From Larix sibirica (Eukaryota; Streptophyta; Pinopsida; Pinales; Pinaceae), in the NCBI GenBank assembly GCA_004151065.3, contig NWUY0304535379.1:1-62123 (forward strand): a stretch of 62,123 nt of DNA, read 5' to 3'. A model generated the notes under the pieces. It made no database searches and was not told the DNA's origin. It saw nothing but the letters and a program-made list of their open reading frames with translations. This document shows positions 1 through 11,734 of this stretch, one piece after another (within the stretch, counting starts at the first letter, position 1; each line of letters opens with the position of its first letter). The position numbers and the translations under genes were made by a program.

Positions 1-379
1 CAGCGAAGAAGCTTCTTGTTGTCTCCTTTTCAATAAATAGGCACTATACCCCAGAGAACTATATGCTAAAGGTCTACTGTCATCTCCTTACTTGTGATGC
101 TTATTGAGTCATGACTCCTTCCTATTCCCTCCCATTAGTTTTATAAGCGAGTCACTATGTGTGATTGATTCCTAGCTAGTCCCATGAGCTACAGCGAAGA
201 ACTAATTTATAGCTCTATAAGTTCCATATGCTATTGGTTAAACTCAATCGATATGCTCACTAAGGTAACAAACTTGTCTCAATCTCTTCTGGGTTAGAAA
301 ATACAAGTACTCCTGGCAAGAATTGGCTATAAGCGAATACACTAGTAGGCTATGTAATAAGCTATGACTGGATCTCCGC
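1..379. other. unassigned intergenic DNA
   Basis: No reading frame, RNA or strong repeat recognised. Short words such as 'ctataagcgaatac' recur elsewhere in the window, but nothing here can be assigned. Confidence 0.6.
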
Positions 380-389
380 GAGGGCTAAC

Positions 390-760
390 CTCTTGGGATC
401 AAGTACCAGCATCAACACCTCTTGTATCGCCAGCATATAGTAACCAGCATATATACCAGAAAGATACCAGCATGGAGAGTAACCAGCATTGAGTACCGGC
501 ATTGAGTACCGGCATTTCCAGTGGTATCTCCTACCTCATTGATATGACTAGCTTTTCTAGGCAATGAGTATCCATCCCATCCCGGTAGCTAAGCTGATTA
601 GCCCAATTATACCAGCCGAGTGCAGAGTAGTAGCGGAGTAGAGTGTAGTGTATAGAGTATTCCAAGCCGAGTATCCCCAGCTATAAGTGGCATCGACTCT
701 TGGGATCAAGTACCAGCATAGAGTAGGCGGCATAAACTCTTGTATTGACAGCATCAACTA
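390..760 (+). repeat. degenerate minisatellite, unit GAGTACCGGCATT
   Basis: Between 431 and 516 variants of ACCAGCAT follow one another. The unit GAGTACCGGCATT is perfectly duplicated at 491-503 and 504-516 and preceded by GAGTAACCAGCATT at 477-490. A larger direct repeat frames it: CTCTTGGGATCAAGTACC at 390-407 recurs at 697-714 and is followed in both places by AGCAT and a 'CTCTTGTAT..GCCAGCAT'-like stretch. Related words occur at 50.8, 52.2 and 53.7 kb, so this is one member of a dispersed family. It probably grew by replication slippage followed by point decay (inference). Confidence 0.8.
555..690 (+). repeat. GAGTAGCC-family degenerate tract (copy 1)
   Basis: The stretch carries several GAGTA-type words ('gagtatccatcc', 'cagagtagtag', 'cggagtagagtg', 'gccgagtatcccc') separated by 10-30 bases. 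The same words form clearer tracts at 60.6 kb (plus) and, reverse-complemented, at 15.3-15.5 kb and 20.5-20.6 kb. There is no coding meaning; short open frames through it are by-products of the repeats. Confidence 0.6.
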
Positions 761-1149
761 TTGGCTCTCATGATCTACGGCATGTTATCCTGGGTATTGG
801 CTAGCATTAATTGGCACCTCCTATCCTGGGGATATAAACTTGGCATCTCCTACGGGCATAAAGTGATCACCACCAGTAATCGAGTCCTGTAATCAAGTGA
901 ATCATGACCTGTCATCGAGTGATCAACACCTGGATCAACAGAGTAAGTTCCATGGAGTTCCTTAGAAGAGTGGCTTATTGGATCCGGATTCATGGATAGG
1001 ATTGGTAAAAACCAAAATGAAACCCTTCTTTCCTGGAGATCTCCCTAAATTGACTCTACTATTATATATGAGATTATGCTTTCCCATGTCTGTCCTTATT
1101 CCCAAATTTGAAATATATATTTCTTTCTTAGTCTTAGTCCAATGCCCTA
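761..1149. other. unassigned intergenic DNA
   Basis: An open frame of 60 codons at 978-1160 is within chance expectation and has no recognisable motif. At 840-920 words such as 'atcgagt' and 'atcaagtg' recur, resembling the tract before it. Confidence 0.5.
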
Positions 1150-1340
1150 AGGTGTCTTAAGAGTGAAAGCCACTTGCCTCCTGAAAGTTAAAGCCTTAGA
1201 GTAAGCTCCATAGAGTAAGCCCTATACTTGCCTTCCATAGAGAGTGTAAGCTTTAGCCTTAGTCACTTGCCTTAAGGTCTTGATTAAGCCATAGCAGAGT
1301 TCAAGCCTGCCAGAGTTAAAGCCATAACTACGCCATAAAG
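1150..1340 (+). repeat. AGAGTAAAGCC-family degenerate tract (copy 1)
   Basis: Variants of AGAGT-AAGCC (GAGTGAAAGCC, GTTAAAGCCTTAGAGTAAG, GAGTTCAAGCC, GAGTTAAAGCC) are strung along this segment. The 42 bases at 1199-1240 reappear with one mismatch at 41409-41450, 40 kb away, where they lie beside the cox1 fragment. A third tract of the same words is at 21660-21735. Confidence 0.8.
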
Positions 1341-1644
1341 ACTAGCTTTTAGTTCCACGTAGTACTCGCACTAAAGACTTATCAGTTGTGTCCCATCCCA
1401 TTATGAGAAATAAAAAGAAAGTAAGATTGAACTGCTTTGTCTCAATGCTATGAGAGTCTATAACTATATGCTATGAGTCTAGAACTATTCTTTCTGCCTG
1501 AATAACCATGCCCATGTAGAACCAACAAATAGAACCAATATCAGTTAGTAAGAGCATTTCTTCTTTCCACTTGTGTCCCCTGAGCTTCAGCGAAGAAGAA
1601 GAAGGTTGTGTCCATCCAATCTATCTGAACTCTATATGAAAGCT

Positions 1645-1805
1645 CTATACCAACTACCAGGGTAGTCAATATGGAAAAACAAGTTGTCTATCCGAACAAC
1701 CAGGCTATTTGGACCAGGGCTATTTCACCAGGCTCCCTCCTCAATAGGGTTCCTTTTTAGGGCTCCTCAACCAACAGGGCTCTTTTTAACCGGGGCTATC
1801 TCTTT
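1645..1805 (+). repeat. degenerate CAGGGCTATTT tract
   Basis: Repeated variants of ACCAGGGCTATTT are seen ('accagggtag', 'accaggctattt', 'accagggctatttcacc', 'tagggctcc', 'cagggctctt', 'ccggggctatc'), about 15-25 bases apart. It reads as a decayed short tandem repeat with no coding content. Confidence 0.65.
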
Positions 1806-3223
1806 TTGGTGTTATAAATGAAGTAAACAACATAAGGGCACACAACAACCTATATAGGCTTATTCGCTGAAGCATAAGTTCTGTTATTTCTCTGTATTTT
1901 TCAATGGCACATTATAGCCTAGCCTATTTTCTATGTTTTTTTGCACCTTGTCATGATGCTGGCAGAAGTTATTTGGTTTTGACACCTAACACTGGTAGGG
2001 ATACAGGGGGGGACTACATCCGTTCCCTCCGTTAATACCGGCCAACAGCATAAAAATAAGCATCAGATTCAAAAGGGTAACCATTTATCTATCTATGCTG
2101 GGGAACTTATATTATCCTCTATCGAGGTTGAAAAAACTGTTTATACTCTCCCAGCTCTTGTGCCAAGCTTTTCTTTCTTCGTCGGGCGCTTTCTTTCGTC
2201 AAGCCTGTATAGTTTTTGCCTTACTGGGGAAACCCCCAGGCAAGTGTAATTAAAAATGAACTTTTTCATGATGGGTCGGAAAGCAAGCAAACTGTGGCAA
2301 GTTCATCTTTCATCTCCAGGATAGCAAGATCGAGGAGACCTACCTTCGGCAAGCAGCAAGTTGTATATAGATGGGGTGGTAGCACATTAAGAACTGACTT
2401 TTCTTATTGAAGTTCAATGATTGATTATAACTCCCGCACCTTTGAAACGGGGGGAACAAAATCATTCCCACCACCTCACCTTCCTTACGGAGATTAAAGT
2501 AATAAATTGAGAGGTAAAAGTTCTAAGCAGGCAGGCTAAATATTAAAGAGAGAGGGCATATAGGTTAGGTCTATTGGTGAAAGGTCCTCCCCACTTAGTG
2601 TGCTGGCTCCATTATTCTCAGGTGTACTTGGCCTTTAGATCTAGGTAGGCTTATGTTGAATGTCTGTAGCCCTTTACCACCGGCTTTATCCCCTCCTCTC
2701 TGGTATAGTTACTCATCCTCCTCCTTCCAGCTTCTTATTGGGTGGGATCAACTCAATTAGGAGTTTGAGCTGGAGTCTTCCCCAAAGAAAAGAGCCAATC
2801 GATCGAACCACCAAGAGCTTATTCCTCGCCCGAAGCCAAGAGCCAGAAGCTGAGAGCCCGTAACCAAGGGCCTTAGCTTTTCACCTTTAATAAAATAACC
2901 TATCAACTTTAGCCAAGTCCACCAGAAGGAATTAGCCATCCAGTCACCTTCAGCCAGAAGCCTAAAACCTATCACAGGGAGAGTTTACACAGGAGTATAA
3001 CCCGTTGTTTTGAGCAGCAATTTATTTTCCAACGATTAAATTAACCAGCTAGCTCTGGCATAAGCACTTTTTACTAGCGGCTTTATTATTATGATGCAGG
3101 CGGAGAAAACGTATCCATGGCGAGATACTCTATAGTGGTAACAAGGTGTATATGTGAGATTGTATATTAACGCACACACGTAGAGATACCTGCTGCAACG
3201 AGGTCAGTTTCATTGCAAGGTCA
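1806..3223. other. unassigned intergenic DNA
   Basis: No gene recognised. At 2790-2960 the words AGCCAAGAGCC, AGCCAGAAGC and AGCCATCC recur on the plus strand, another weak local repeat. Open frames of 64-72 codons here have no motif and are within chance length. Confidence 0.5.
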
Positions 3224-3472
3224 ATGGAAATATGGCTACATCCTATGTTTAAGCCATTAAAACATGAACAAGTAGATGTGCAATTGAAACCTGTTTCTCT
3301 AGCATGGAAAAACATAGATATGCGTTTAAACCACCAGCCCATAGTATATAAAAATATGCCTTGGAACCCGGAGACACACAATTCTTCTTTATATAACCGC
3401 GTTTGGAAGGCTTTTTCAAATCGACCGGAACCTCCCATAGCATCTTCATCCAATGGGATTCTATTTTATTGA
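3224..3472 (+). CDS. hypothetical 82-codon frame, doubtful
   Basis: An open frame from an ATG encodes 82 residues, rich in Asn, Pro and Trp and without a membrane segment or signal peptide. I do not recognise the product. Two minus-strand frames of similar length overlap it, so an open frame alone means little. The end of the frame ('ttttcaaatcgaccgg') resembles 'ttttgaaaatcgacc' at 11092 and 'atcagatcgaccgg' at 10529, so part of it belongs to a dispersed repeat rather than a unique gene. Most likely a chance frame. Confidence 0.12.
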   Translation: MEIWLHPMFKPLKHEQVDVQLKPVSLAWKNIDMRLNHQPIVYKNMPWNPETHNSSLYNRVWKAFSNRPEPPIASSSNGILFY

Positions 3473-5177
3473 AACTCTGTGCCTTATATATATATATTCT
3501 TGGACCCCTTTTGTATTGGCTGGCAGGCACTAGAATGAATAAGCTTATTATTCGCTATTACTTATCTCCTATCATTTGGCACTGACTACTTCCAATTCCT
3601 GGGGCTATCGGCAAGGATCAATTGGCTATTGTAAACGATCCCTGGCTATAAGCGACAATGCCTACTAGCTATGCTATAGACTCATCCTTTCTCCAACTCC
3701 TCCCTCGAGTTGGATCCAATCAATCAAATCAAACCAAAACAATTCTGGCTGTTAGGCAGAAGACTCATGCTACTCAAATTGTGAATCAACATAGTTTGAT
3801 TATGAGTTATTGTTTTGACCTCCCCAAGTGGGCCATTATTGCTTCCTCCAAGGTGGCACTATGGCGGACGAACAGCCTACGTAGTAGTGTGAGATGAGGT
3901 GAGCCAACAGGCGTATTGAGCTTTTTTAGGTGAACCAATTGAAATAGGGTATATTTTCATAAGGCTGGCCGGGATCAGGCGCCAAAGCTAAGGCGTTGTC
4001 TACAAAGGAAAGGAGGTTGTTTCATTCGCCCAGGACAGGTTTAAGATATAGGTTTGAAATACACACCCCGCGTTACTGATGACGACAAAACCAATAAACC
4101 CTTAAATTATGGATTGCCCTGCTTGCATGAGGAAGAATAACTAATGCTTTCCCCCCATGGTTGGGAGGAGCGATACAGCCCAACAGTAAACTATGGCTCC
4201 ACCTCAAAAACCCATTTCCCAGACAAGTACAACAAGTACACCCAGTAAGTAAGGATGCCCACACTTTGTGTACTTGATGAATTAGGCTGCAGGTGAGTTT
4301 GTGGAATGGGTACACCTAACGCTGGCACTAAAACCTTCCCTGAATGGCCTACCTGAAAAACACAACGTGTATGGCGCATAATAATAAAATGGGTGATCTT
4401 ATATAATAGCTTTGTGTGGTTAGACCTAACCACAACAGATTATATATCCATGGGTTTTACCAGCTTCGTCAATTTTGAGCAGGATTAAAGCAGCTTCTTC
4501 GGATTCTCCCATCCCTGGGTTCATATTCAAGCCAAGGCGCTCAACTTTAAAGCAAAAAATAGCATCCAGGCTCTCTCTCATAGGTAAACGTCCTTGCCCT
4601 TATAAGGACAAGCGACTTCGCTCCTGAACTGGACTATATTATAAATAATAAAAATAATTTGATAAAGAGTCCAGGATCGTCAGCTATTGCATTGTCTGCC
4701 CTCGAATAAAAGAAGTAGGGGGATGGCGGCGGGGAAATAATAAATAGACCCTACAAACATTATGGGAAATATGTTTACTTGCCTTATAAGGAAAACCATT
4801 TACTAATCACTTTATCCATGCCATGCAAGGCACCTTATAGTATAGCGCTTTCTTAATCATTTCAAAAGGTTAAAAGATAGGGAAGCCAATTATCCACCTA
4901 CCTCTATGCATGCGAGAAGTATTACTGTAATTATACATCTACAAATAAGATTTTATTATATGAGTTAACACAAGCAAATGAAGATAATGAAATGACTCAT
5001 ATCAGTTTGGTAACTAGAGAGACCGGAGCGTTATTCCATATATATTATATATATAAATGGAAGAAATGCCAAACGAAAGCACTCCGTTCCTCTCCTTTCC
5101 TCTTCTCCCTGTCTGTCTTATTTCTTCAATCTATTTATCCAAAATCAGAAGTTGTTTGTAGTTACTCAATTCAAGAA
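3473..5177. other. unassigned intergenic DNA with a small palindrome
   Basis: No gene recognised. At 4593-4612 CTTGCCCTTATAAGGACAAG is a near-perfect palindrome with one mismatched pair. A related CTTGCCTTATAAGG lies at 4778-4791. It may mark a recurring small repeat, since 'atatgtttrcttgcctt' also occurs at 15530. Nothing else can be assigned. Confidence 0.5.
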
Positions 5178-5390
5178 GGCAGTTCGGACAATCCAACCTG
5201 TCCAACAGAAATAAATCTAGGCATAAGCAGGTTGTCCCTCAAAGTAATATCATGTTATCCCCCGTTATCCCTCCCATAGATGAAACGTCGTCGTCTTTGT
5301 TCACTATCAACTGGGCCTTCAACTCGTCGACACCTTCTGGGTTTATTGCGACTGGTGTTCAAGTACAAAATATTATGGAGTTGCTCTAGC
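5178..5390 (+). other. possible coding remnant, unidentified
   Basis: One plus-strand frame (entered through AACAGAAATAAATC near 5203) stays open to a TAG near 5388. It reads like protein (short motif DETSSSLFTINWAFNSS, then GFIATGVQ). It lacks a credible start and I cannot name a family. A gag-like retrotransposon remnant is one possibility. Its length is compatible with chance. Confidence 0.2.
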
Positions 5391-8300
5391 TCTACATTGT
5401 TGCTCAATGACTACTACTACACCACTTCACTTTATATACTTAATTACATTACGCAAACTAACTACAGATAGCCAAACGGATAACTTTTCTGCAGTAAGGA
5501 CTTACCTCTATCATCTGTTGGGAACATGGGAGCAATTAGAAAGCAAGCAACCGGTCGGTTTCAACTTCTTCATCTCTGTAGATCTCAATATTTATAAGGC
5601 ACCTTCAGCAAGGAACAGGTGGGATCAATCAGCAGAAAGGTTCACGACTTGAGGTGTTGTCACTGTTTCACAATGGGGTAGTATTTCTATGTCCTCCCTT
5701 GGGTCTGTTGAACAGTAAATCATCACACCTCCCTGACTGGACTATTATATTACTAGCGTGAATGAGATCATGTGGCAATGATCCTATTGGCTTTCGCTTT
5801 ACACCCCCCGGTTTCATAGAAACCGTGCCTTAGAGAGACTGAAGATACACCATAGGTTATTATACTACTTAATTCTTTACACTCTAGATTCCCTGGGTTT
5901 TTCCGCTTATAGATTAAATATTAAACGAACCCTCTTTGCACCAGAAGGGCAAAGGAGGGATACTTTTTTACCCTATTTCATAGACTTATTTAAGCAAGGG
6001 TATACCCTATTATTTATACCTCAGCCGGCTGTCTTTGGACCTTTCTATAAAACCGGGAATCATAAGACCCAATAAAGCAATACACAATACCCATCCACAA
6101 ATATCTTTTATTGAGTAACCTGGAACCATTCTTTGGAGGGTCTTTATGCCGAAGTCTTATACCTTTTTTATTATTTATACCCAGTCTTTAGAGGGAGGGC
6201 CCAGGAGAATCCTACAAACTTCCTATTACAAGACTGAGATAGTACATATAATGAAAAATAATGAAACAAATTAACAAGTATAACCCCTTTCACCTGCAGA
6301 GATACAAAAACCATAGACCCCATTCAATCGCATTTTGTTAGGGTTTACTTCCTATACGAACCCAGGAACCAACGAGGGATGCATGCCAGCAACCAACCGA
6401 CCGACCAACCCGGGTGATCTGGAGGTCCAATAGCCCTCGAATGTATCGTGGTACATAATGTAGACCCGAAAGATGATCTTAGTGACCACTTAATAATAGT
6501 AGGGGGAAAAACCCTTTATCCTTTTTAAGGGCGGGGACAAGAACTCCCTAGCACTGCCAGATCCTAGATCCAAGAATCTCCCAGCACGCTGCATCTTCAC
6601 GTACCATACCTTCCCCAACCCTGGATGTGGACGGTAGCTTGCTCTCATTCCAAGATTAGTCGTTTAGTAAATGTGCTTAGTTAATGTGCCTTGTTATAAG
6701 GAAGCAACACTTTGTCCGAGCCTGCCTAATCTAGTGAGCTATTATAGTGGGAGGAATTCTTGGTGGAAGCAATACCGGTCAAGCATGTGGAGAAGAGGGT
6801 ATACTCGAAAGCACCTGGAGTAGGCAGTACCGGCAGCGGGAGAAAGCGAGAGCAGGAAGTATAAAAGGAGGGACCGCGAACGAACATTCACCCTGCCATT
6901 GCGTTAAATAAGCCTATCAAACCAATCAATTAGCATTCATTCGGTGGAGAAAGAATGAGTGGGCAAAGCCATTGGTGGAATAAGGGAGCAGCCCACTTTC
7001 AATAGATAAATGCAAAAACGGGGTGGATTGATTGATTTTATTGATGGTGGCCAGTCGAGGGGTGGCCCAACGGACGGACAACAGCCAACGAACTATAGTG
7101 TTAGGTGCACCAAGAGCAAGATAAAAAAAATATCTGCTTGTCGGGTTCTTAAGCTGCTGGCCGGTAGTGACCAGAGGTGTTGTCTCGAAAAAGTTGATTG
7201 AGAGAGATAAATATTATGTGCTGCTTCCCGATAATTGATGCTGCCCGGTATCAGTAGCCAGAGAGAGGTGGTTTCTGCAAAGGTGGATCGACATACATAT
7301 AAGCGAGGTTTACAACAGCTTGGTTATTTTAGATTCAAGGTGGGTGGGTTAGGTCACCAATTGATTCAATTTGACCAAGACATCTTGTTTACGAGAGAGG
7401 ATCTGCATTACCAAGGTTCTTTAAACAAGATAGAACAAAACAACCCTTAATTAACCATACCAACCATAAACCCATCCATATCACAGTTCAATCATTGAAC
7501 AAATACTGCCCACACTTATGCCTTCATATTGGTGATTGATCCGTTAGCCTGCTAATTGATTTCTAGCAACCTGTATATTTATCTGCCTGATATGCCGCCT
7601 GCCATCAATTTATACCGGTCCAATTATTCTCTATATTTATACTCGATCTACTTCACGATCCATCCCACACAACCTCCTGTTCCCATCTATCACGGTTCAG
7701 TCGAACCATCCCTGCTGGGTGGGCTTAGTTGCACAGACAGAAAAACTGTTCACACATTGCATACAAAGTGAATCAGTCTAGGCATTACGCACCCTACCCA
7801 TCTTCACACAGCAGACAGTGGAACATACCTGCTTTCTATATATACTCTCTTTATATCCTATCCATACCTAGATAAACAGCCCACCAAGAAGACCTAGGGG
7901 CATCTCAATCCCACTGTTTTGAACCTAATGCTTTCAGTTCCACCTACCCAATGTGATTTATAGATTTTACTGCCTGCCATGAATAGCACACCATGATATC
8001 CTCCGGAGGCTCTGCGAGGAGTTTATCTACTGCCTAGAGAACAAACTAGAAAGATCATAGGCTATGGTGTACAGCTTTATTGCATGCATACTTAACGGAT
8101 AGTCTCCTTAACAAACCTTCTTAACATTGTTAGAATGCCTTGTTGACTCTATCGCTTGCCTCAAAATAAGTGAAAAACACCATAGGGTTCTATAGTCTTT
8201 GCTGTCCTTGCTGCGGGATTTGATTCTGCTTTGGAGTAATTGCTTCTCCTTACTCTTGCTTAGAGTCTTATGCTGCCTTATAACAATTGCATAGGCTGCA

Positions 8301-9000
8301 ATGCATGTCTACTCTATAGCTCTATAGCCTTTCTAAAGCTTGCCTCATGAGATACAGTTAGACTCTCCCTGTTTGCTTGTCTCCTCATCTAACCGCATGA
8401 AGCACGAAGTACGTATGATGTACTGGCTCTGATTGGCAGTATGACAGCTCTATATGCAGCAATAACAACCATATATAGTAAGAGTTTGAATAGGTAATGG
8501 CACCTCCCTGAAAGGCGGCACTACATCACCTGCCTTATGAGTTGTGTGTATTGATATGAGACTAAAAGAAAGCACGGGACTAGCCATGTGATTATCCTTC
8601 TGCTTGCCTTGGAGTATTATTAGAACACCTGCATAGTCTCTCCTTCGTTAAACCCGTTCTGACATGACCATGAGTAGTCTACTCAGATAGTAGTAGTTCA
8701 AATCTTAGTTATAATTAGGAGCTTCAACCTAACCTATAAGCAGAAGAAGCCTGTAAACTCTATCACCTTAGCTGTAGCGGCATAAATACTAGTTGTTTCC
8801 GGTACATAATAATAAAATGGATATTTCAAAATTCTCTCTATCTCTTCTTAGTTCTTAGCGTCCTATGCCCCCTCCAATCCAAGTGAAAGCATAAGGTAGA
8901 CCATATGGACCCAGCATTAACATACCGATTCTATCTACTTGATACCCATCTCACGTAGTACCCATCATTATCTGCTTTCATAAAGAAAAAGAAAAACTTT
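5391..9000. other. unassigned intergenic DNA
   Basis: No gene, tRNA or rRNA recognised over 3.6 kb. Frames of 63-81 codons (for example 7010-7201 and 7235-7450) have no motifs. Local composition is uneven: 6780-6880 is purine-rich with GTATACTCGAAAGC-type words, and 7880-8650 is rich in TGCCTTATAG-type words. No strong tandem structure seen. Confidence 0.5.
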
Positions 9001-9036
9001 TTCGTATCTTATTACTTGTTCGTATCTTATTACTTG
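9001..9036 (+). repeat. 18-bp perfect tandem duplication
   Basis: TTCGTATCTTATTACTTG occurs twice in tandem (9001-9018, 9019-9036) without mismatch, so the duplication is recent. Confidence 0.95.
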
Positions 9037-9644
9037 AGGTCTATGAGGGTGAACATACCTGAGAATCATCTAGTATAGGCATGTCAAAGTGTTGGATGAA
9101 CTAGTCTGCTAATAAATAGATGGAGGTTTTTTTAGAATTTATCTTCAGGGAGATGGTAGAACCAGTGAAGGGTATAACCATTTAGGGATCACAGAAATAA
9201 TATATATACATTTTATTTTTCCAATGAACTTAGAATGGGTCATTGTGAAGGCCTCCAGGTGGTGTTTAGGATGTCCCCCAACGACGTCTAGAAACTTTGT
9301 AATTTTTATAGCCGACCAAGAGGAAGTAGAAAATCCCACCAAGCCAAGTTCCCCAAAAATGGAGACTTATCCGATGGAAATCAGCAAAGGTAATAATCAC
9401 AATATCAACATATATACTACCATTTTGTACATTCCCTCTCCCTGCTGGTCGAGTCCCTCCGAGTCCTCGTAACTCGGGAATGATTTACCTTTGCCGTTGT
9501 AAGAGGTTAGATTCTTACTTAGCTTAGCAATAATTCCCTTACGAACCACCACCTTTTTTAGTACCGGACCTTTTTTTTTAACCTTTTCATTGGAGCTCTA
9601 ATCCGCTATAATCCCCTGGCCTTATTGGAAGGGAATTACATGAA
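9037..9644. other. unassigned intergenic DNA
   Basis: Two overlapping antiparallel open frames (about 9145-9342 minus and 9224-9472 plus) have no motif I recognise. An AT-rich run with poly-T lies at 9550-9580. Confidence 0.5.
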
Positions 9645-10052
9645 ATGCGTTTAATAAGCTATTTGACTAAAAAAAGAAAAGTTTGGGAACCCGGTAAAGA
9701 ATATGCCTATTTAACTCCACAACCTAGGGTTTTACATATCTCAAACGCACGCATTTCACTAGGTTTTCAATTTGGCCGGACAGACAAATTGATATGGCTT
9801 TTATATATTCTTCAGGAACAAACAAAGTGGTCGTATACTTTATCGGACGAGAGGGTGAGGTACGAACCGATCGCCTCCCTTCAGGGAGGGCGAGAATCAA
9901 CATTGGGGAACAAAATAGAAAGTATTTTTGACGAGGTGCGAAGCCGCTTTGAATTCAACATTTTAGAATGTTTATATATTATATATGTAATAACATGCAT
10001 GCCAACCAATGGAAAAGGAAGTGCGTGCCCCAACCCCGATCTTTGTAAATAA
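9645..10052 (+). CDS. longest plus-strand frame, hypothetical, doubtful
   Basis: A 135-codon open frame starts at ATG 9645 and ends at TAA. The N-terminal part is basic (LTKKRKVWEPGKEY) and there is a hydrophobic stretch near residues 104-114. No known family is recognised. Residues about 70-83 are encoded by a copy of the dispersed short element (9852-9892), with its inverted repeat, so the frame is at least chimeric. Chimeric open frames are common in plant mtDNA, and a few cause male sterility, but nothing here shows that. One or two frames this long are expected by chance in the window. No ribosome-binding logic applies in plant mitochondria. Confidence 0.2.
   Translation: MRLISYLTKKRKVWEPGKEYAYLTPQPRVLHISNARISLGFQFGRTDKLIWLLYILQEQTKWSYTLSDERVRYEPIASLQGGRESTLGNKIESIFDEVRSRFEFNILECLYIIYVITCMPTNGKGSACPNPDLCK
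9852..9892 (-). repeat. short dispersed element S, copy 1
   Basis: On the minus strand it reads CGCCCTCCCTGAAGGGAGG followed by CGATCGGTTCGTACCTCACC. The first part forms a hairpin (9872-9880 pairs with 9883-9892, one bulge). The second part matches the family core TCGGTCGAGCGG-TTCGTACCT. CGAGA occurs on both sides (about 9848-9852 and 9891-9895), a possible 5-bp target duplication. Confidence 0.7.
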
Positions 10053-10439
10053 GACAAGCTTTAGGTATCAGACATACCCGTATACTTCAAGTTGAAATCT
10101 AGCCATGTTTAGAAATACATACCCTGATCCTTACAGGATGAAAGACAATTAGGTTAGGGTCATCCAGACAACAGGAAAATAAGCTTCAGGCCATCCAGAC
10201 TCGGACAATACGACGAGGTTGCTATGCACCTCACTCAGGACAGGAAACAATATTTAGGCACGGAGTCAAGTTGCCACAAAAAAAGTGATTTGCCCCAGAA
10301 TGGATGGGTGGGTTTAATAGAATGGCTGGTCTGACTTATTGTTTTAGGGCATGCCTGGTTGTTTTCTTCCTTCTTGATCAGACGAGGAGCACGGGATAGA
10401 AGATGAAATAACCTGACATGCATGAAATCTGCGATTTCG
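10053..10439. other. unassigned intergenic DNA
   Basis: No gene recognised. A word pair 'catccagac' recurs at 10160 and 10192. Confidence 0.5.
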
Positions 10440-11120
10440 CTAAAGAGAAATTCAATTTATAAAACCCGCGGTGGAGAATTCCCAGATAAATGAAGTATTA
10501 TATAACTAAAAAATAACATTTCAGAACGTTTATCAGATCGACCGGACTGGACCAACTCCAGGGCATGGCTTTTCTTTATTACTTCAGGGAAGGGCGCTCT
10601 AAATAATAAATTTTCCCTACTTCAAAATGCAAGTTGAGACCCCGGTAGATGTCCAACCCTAATAAAAAAAGGAGTATATATTATCTGAGAAGCTTTTTGG
10701 AATGGAATAAGGACCCGCTCATGCCTACTGCATTAATTATGAATGAATGCCAGTGATACAGTAAGCACCAGTCTAGGATCATTTGAACTTACAGATTGAG
10801 TCACTAAAACCAGAACTTAAGAGATTTCATTAAATGGGGTAGGCACTATGACTCTGCCTACTTGTATTCATTTCTTTTGGGCAGCTTGGAATTCTTGGAT
10901 CGAAACTGCCTTCTTGGAGGAACTAAACTAAGAACCCTGATGTTGGATGGAAGGAATAACCTTCAATGCATGAATGAAATTCATTGCTTTAGATGCAGAA
11001 AAAGGCGAGTTAGCAACCCCCGTGGAGAATTATCAAACTCCACAAAGCAAAGGTTCGCTTTAAGAAAACACGGATGTATCTGAGAAGCTTTTGAAAATCG
11101 ACCAGAACCAATTCCAACAT
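10440..11120 (+). repeat. diverged direct repeat pair
   Basis: Blocks at about 10440-10560 and 11005-11120 share ordered similar words: 'cgcggtggagaatt' / 'cccgtggagaatt', then 'cagatcgaccggactggacc' / 'aaatcgaccagaacc'. 'atctgagaagcttttt' at 10682 matches 'atctgagaagctttt' at 11078. They look like old copies of one sequence about 0.5 kb apart, with rearranged order. Confidence 0.55.
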
Positions 11121-11469
11121 ACCAAACTTGCCGGGTGCCCAATTTCCTTTGCTTCGCATCTATTACAATTTGCCTTCTTCATCCAATAAAATCCCTCACG
11201 GCCCCAGCATTCCCAGCTCTCGTCCCAATACGAGGTCGAATCTAGTGTCCCAATACGATCCAATCTAGCGTACCGATGCAAGGTCTAATCTAAGATGTTG
11301 TTCTCTACCCTCGACCCTACCTCCTCACTTACCGGTATGATGGATCACAAGTTACTACATCAACTTGGATTGAAGGGATGATTCAACAATGCTTACTTAC
11401 GATGCACCTGCTTTTGGTTTCACACGCCTTACAGAGGGAGATTGAAGGAGGAGCCTCCAGAAGTCTCTT

Positions 11470-11712
11470 TCATCTTTAGCCAGCCTTTATTCTCTCTCTA
11501 CAACGCGAGAAAGGGCCAACAGCCTGATTCTCTCTCTACTGCCAAGCACCGGTCTCTCTCTCCACAGCCCACACTGAAGAGGGCATCGCGTCAACTGCCT
11601 TATCTATTAACAGCCCACACTGAAGCTGAGAGTACTGCCTGGTCTGTCTTCTCTCTCTTATCTCTCTACCGGGCGAGTGTTAAAGGGTGGTTCTCTATCT
11701 ACTGCCAAGCAC
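11470..11712 (+). repeat. pyrimidine-rich degenerate repeat
   Basis: TCTCTCTCTACTGCCAAGCAC at 11529-11549 recurs with one change at 11692-11712, and CAGCCCACACTGAAG occurs at 11565-11579 and 11611-11625. CTCTCTAC-type words fill the spaces. An open frame of 99 codons covers it, but the repeats explain that frame. Confidence 0.8.
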
Positions 11713-11734
11713 TTCAGCGATTCCGGTCCTTTAG

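Noticed and set aside
431-516. CRISPR array
   Set aside because: Units are 13-14 bp with no spacers; it is a minisatellite.
3130-3530. Minus frames of 107 and 93 codons
   Set aside because: They overlap each other and a plus frame, have no motif, and are of chance length.
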